Assembly (NCBI GenBank): GCA_910579225.1
Contig: CAJTTI010000005.1
Span: 123,367 to 187,366 of the forward strand
From: an uncultured Lachnospiraceae bacterium
GTDB lineage: Bacteria; Bacillota; Clostridia; Lachnospirales; Lachnospiraceae
Direction: 5' to 3'
DNA length: 64,000 nucleotides
Shown: piece after piece, positions 61,787 to 64,000 of the stretch
Layout of the letters: each line of letters opens with the position of its first letter
Position numbering within the stretch: the first letter of the stretch is position 1
Position numbers and translations under genes: made by a program
Notes under the pieces: generated by a model
Databases searched by the model: none
What the model saw: only the letters and a program-made list of their open reading frames with translations
What the model was told of the DNA's origin: nothing

Positions 61787-62832
61787 AGCATCTCTCCCTG
61801 TTTTGGGAAATGCTGCCCCATATCCTCTTCCAGCGCTTTTATCAGTTCCGGAAACGTCACAGGCGTCACATGAAACGGCCGGATATCCCGGCTTTTTTCT
61901 CTGCGGTATCCGAAGATCCGGAAGAACGGTTCCTCAATGGCTTCCGGCCCCCGGCGGCGCAGATCGGTAAAATACGCGGCCAGTTCTCCCAGAATCTTCC
62001 GGTCTTTTGGCAGCTCTTCTGGCTTTGCACGGTGCAGCCAGTCCATAACCCTGTAACCGGAACACAGATCGATCTCCAGCTCGGACAGATCCAGCATATC
62101 AAAGATCCACGTTCCTTCCTCTTCGCAGATGATCCCCATATGCACGTACTGCCCGCCGTAATTCTCGCTGTACATCACCCCGTACAGCGGTTCCTCATAG
62201 ATCGGCGCGTCCAGCCGAACCAGATCGCCGGTGAAAAAAGGAAGCGGATAGGGATATCGATAACGATAGCCTGTATTGGCACCATAAAAACGGTTCTCCT
62301 GATCGATGACTGTCCTGCTGACGCCGACATCCTCATACCGGTCGTCATCCAGACAGGTATTGGCAATGCATGCATTCTGATCCATTGGATACAGATCAAA
62401 TGAAATGAGCTCCCGGACTCCGTTTTCTCCGACCTCCCACTTTTCCACTTCTTCGCCGCACTCCCACACGTCCCCGTCCGGAATGTCCGCCAGCATTTCT
62501 TCGTAAGACGCATAGACGAAGATCCGACCGGGCTCCATGCCGCGCCTGCCCGCCGAAGGACAGGGCAGCTTCCGGATATAGAACTGTCCCGGACGGGATT
62601 CCCGAATCTCCCGCAGCATAAACTCATAGAGCCGGATCACCTGAGAGGCGAACCCTTTTTCCTGAGGAGTATCAGCCTCCTTCTGCAGCATTCGAAGGGC
62701 CTGAAGCCTCTCTTCCATGGGACGGTGCGCCGTGCGGACCAGCTGCATCCGTTCTTTAAACGACAGTTTATAATTTCCCCTCAGATATTCCCGTATTTCT
62801 TCTGATCTGATCCATGCGTATCCATCCAGCAT
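61783..62832 (-). CDS. Hypothetical protein, 349 aa, paralogue of the 361-aa protein
   Basis: From the ATG at 62832 (GGAGAGAAACGG). N-terminal helical segment LSFKERMQLVRTAHRPMEER shares pattern with ELDLDERMDCILSAPHRTLE of the gene at 55013-56098. The central portion (YPLPFFTGDLVRLDAPIYEE) parallels LPYPTGTIVETVESPFFQP. A CxxDDDRYEDVGVSR stretch and many aromatics follow. No catalytic motif recognised. Coupled to the phosphatase by ATGA, so it may be its substrate or partner. Confidence 0.72.
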   Translation of the reverse strand: MLDGYAWIRSEEIREYLRGNYKLSFKERMQLVRTAHRPMEERLQALRMLQKEADTPQEKGFASQVIRLYEFMLREIRESRPGQFYIRKLPCPSAGRRGMEPGRIFVYASYEEMLADIPDGDVWECGEEVEKWEVGENGVRELISFDLYPMDQNACIANTCLDDDRYEDVGVSRTVIDQENRFYGANTGYRYRYPYPLPFFTGDLVRLDAPIYEEPLYGVMYSENYGGQYVHMGIICEEEGTWIFDMLDLSELEIDLCSGYRVMDWLHRAKPEELPKDRKILGELAAYFTDLRRRGPEAIEEPFFRIFGYRREKSRDIRPFHVTPVTFPELIKALEEDMGQHFPKQGEML

Positions 62833-62849
62833 CCGTTTCTCTCCTCTCT

Positions 62850-62941
62850 GCTTCGCTCCTGCCCGCTCGTACACCCGGCGTTTCAAACTCTGCCGGCTTC
62901 GTTCCTACCCATGCGTACACCCGGCGTTTCAAACTCTGTTG
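62850..62941. repeat. 46-bp tandem repeat, two copies
   Basis: Unit GCTTCGYTCCTRCCC... begins at 62850 and again at 62896. A 25-bp core is identical at 62868-62892 and 62914-62938, followed by a GTT-rich end. Between the ADP-ribosylglycohydrolase stop and the paralogue start. Confidence 0.6.
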
Positions 62942-62957
62942 TTTTCCGGGCGGTCTC

Positions 62958-63929
62958 TTATACTTTCTCCAAACAGCGTTTCAGCAGCGCCTCCGCCTTC
63001 TCCCGCTCCCGCAGCATGGACATCCACCGGTCCGGAATTCCCTGTACGCCGTACCGGATTCCCAGAAGTCCGCCCACCACGCAGGCAGTAGTATCCGTAT
63101 CGTTTCCCAGTAGAACCGCCCGTTTCACTCCGTCTTCATAGCCGGACGCCTGCAGGAGGATCATAAAGGCGCTGCGAAGGCAGTCCACCACATAACCGGT
63201 CCCGGTCCCTTCCCAGGGCTGGTCCGGCCGGATGGCCCACTCCAGCTCCTGTTCATATTCCGGCAGATCCTGATAGATTATTCGAAGCGCGGCAATCGCG
63301 GCTTCCACAGCCTCCGCGGCCTCCAGCCCTTCCATCAGCTCCTGCGCCGCAAGACAATACAGCGCACAGCATACCTGATTGCACACATGCCCGTGGGTAA
63401 TCAGACACTGCCGATGAGCGTCCTCCACCAGTCCTTTTGTCCGCTTCTCCTTATCCGGGCTTCCATGTACGCTGTGCCACAGCACCAGCGGCAGTACCCG
63501 CATCAGCGCGCCGTTTCCCTTGCCGTCGGGATTCAGCATCCCGCACTCTTCCGGAAGCAGTCCATTCTTATATCCGCGCAGCGCATAAGCCGTCTGGATC
63601 CCCACATCAAATACCTCTCCGCCCACGGCCCACACGCCATCCTCGTACCAGGAGATCAGCGCGTCTGAAAAATTTCCCAGCGAAAAGCCTTTCTGATTCA
63701 GGAGGCTTTCCAGCAGGCAGAGCGCCTGCGCGCCGTCGTCCGACCAGGTCCCCGCATCCACCTCCTGATAGGTTTTTCGAAAACCTGCCGGCGGAAGCAT
63801 CTCGATCTCCTCATAAGGCGGTAGCTTTTCCGCCTCGTAAAACTCATAGGGCACGCCCAGAGCGTCCCCGATCAGGAGGCCGTAAAACCCCCCTGCGATT
63901 CTGTCCTGCTTTGTTAAATTTTTATCCAT
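62958..63929 (-). CDS. ADP-ribosylglycohydrolase family protein
   Basis: 323 residues from the ATG at 63929 (AGAGGTAAAAAG). AGGFYGLLIGDALGVPYEF, AGTWSDDGAQALCLLESLL (the metal-binding Thr/Ser-Asp-Asp), NGALMRVLPL and GNDTDTTACVVGGLLG make the di-metal site of the ARH/DraG family. It removes ADP-ribose from proteins or nucleic acids. It is transcribed into the paralogue and phosphatase. No toxin ADP-ribosyltransferase is visible beside it. Confidence 0.9.
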   Translation of the reverse strand: MDKNLTKQDRIAGGFYGLLIGDALGVPYEFYEAEKLPPYEEIEMLPPAGFRKTYQEVDAGTWSDDGAQALCLLESLLNQKGFSLGNFSDALISWYEDGVWAVGGEVFDVGIQTAYALRGYKNGLLPEECGMLNPDGKGNGALMRVLPLVLWHSVHGSPDKEKRTKGLVEDAHRQCLITHGHVCNQVCCALYCLAAQELMEGLEAAEAVEAAIAALRIIYQDLPEYEQELEWAIRPDQPWEGTGTGYVVDCLRSAFMILLQASGYEDGVKRAVLLGNDTDTTACVVGGLLGIRYGVQGIPDRWMSMLREREKAEALLKRCLEKV

Positions 63930-63935
63930 CTTTTT

Positions 63936-64000
63936 ACCTCTTATTAAGTTCCGCAACTTCCCTGCAAAGCCCCACCGTCTGGGAGCATTTTCAGCCACCT
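63936..64000 (-). repeat. Short copy of the dispersed leader repeat at the right edge
   Basis: Minus-strand GGAAGTTGCGGAACTTAATA leads into AGAGGTAAAAAG and the start at 63929, like the leaders of ferritin and prfC. It runs to the window edge. Confidence 0.5.

Noticed and set aside
1..64000. CRISPR array, insertion sequence, prophage or integrase
   Set aside because: No regular short direct repeats with unique spacers, no transposase or integrase frame, and no phage structural gene was found on either strand.

Overview
The window looks like a chromosomal segment of a spore-forming anaerobic Clostridia bacterium, most likely a Lachnospiraceae (Blautia/Ruminococcus/Dorea-like). The reasons are an [FeFe]-hydrogenase maturase (hydE), rubrerythrin and ferritin, spoIVB and sigH, T-box leaders on cysE and thrS, and a three-gene cluster that I associate with Lachnospiraceae (DUF5716/DUF5717-type proteins). 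Nearly all genes lie on the minus strand. Starts were chosen by ribosome-binding site (RBS), so several are shorter than the longest open frame.

Layout. 1-2.4 kb: an AT-rich DNA-methyltransferase island, with a tandem-domain adenine methylase running off the left edge and a second methylase. 2.5-6.1 kb: hydE, an aldehyde dehydrogenase and an iron alcohol dehydrogenase. 6.2-9.3 kb: a zinc-type ABC transporter operon (zur-znuA-znuC-znuB) with a consensus promoter and a perfect palindromic operator. 9.4-15.6 kb: rubrerythrin behind a flavin-reductase remnant, nth, a YjfB-like peptide, a kdpDE-type two-component system without a transporter, ferritin, and a frameshifted metallo-hydrolase. Two copies of a dispersed leader repeat lie here. 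15.6-25.8 kb: the conserved block asp23-nusB-xseA-xseB-ispA-dxs-tlyA-nadK-argR-recN-spoIVB, but without spo0A at its end. 25.9-32.6 kb: prfC and the DUF5717/DUF5716/TPR-like cluster. 32.7-37.6 kb: a HisC/CobD-like aminotransferase, a PrsA-like lipoprotein, a HAD phosphatase, an acidic membrane peptide and a MocR regulator. 37.6-46.2 kb: glnS, tRNA-Thr, the sigH-rlmB-mrnC-cysS-cysE group behind a T-box, a GNAT protein, ispF, a fucosyltransferase and tRNA-Met. 46.3-52.9 kb: two divergent surface-glycosylation genes, thrS behind a T-box, and an RNase J-like metallo-hydrolase.

53-64 kb is an accessory island of mostly unrecognised genes. It holds two paralogous ~350-residue proteins, a soluble protein that resembles a MotA cytoplasmic loop joined to a FliG C-terminal domain, its longer partner, small zinc-finger proteins, a divergent pair of ribbon-helix-helix regulators with shared operator motifs, a PPP-type phosphatase and an ADP-ribosylglycohydrolase. 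Its internal structure shows tandem duplication followed by partial deletion, decayed nucleases and a homopolymer frameshift. This island and the DUF5716/5717 cluster are the best candidates for undescribed systems.

No CRISPR array, insertion sequence, rRNA or prophage was seen. The homologies rest on motif and pattern recognition by eye, not on searches.
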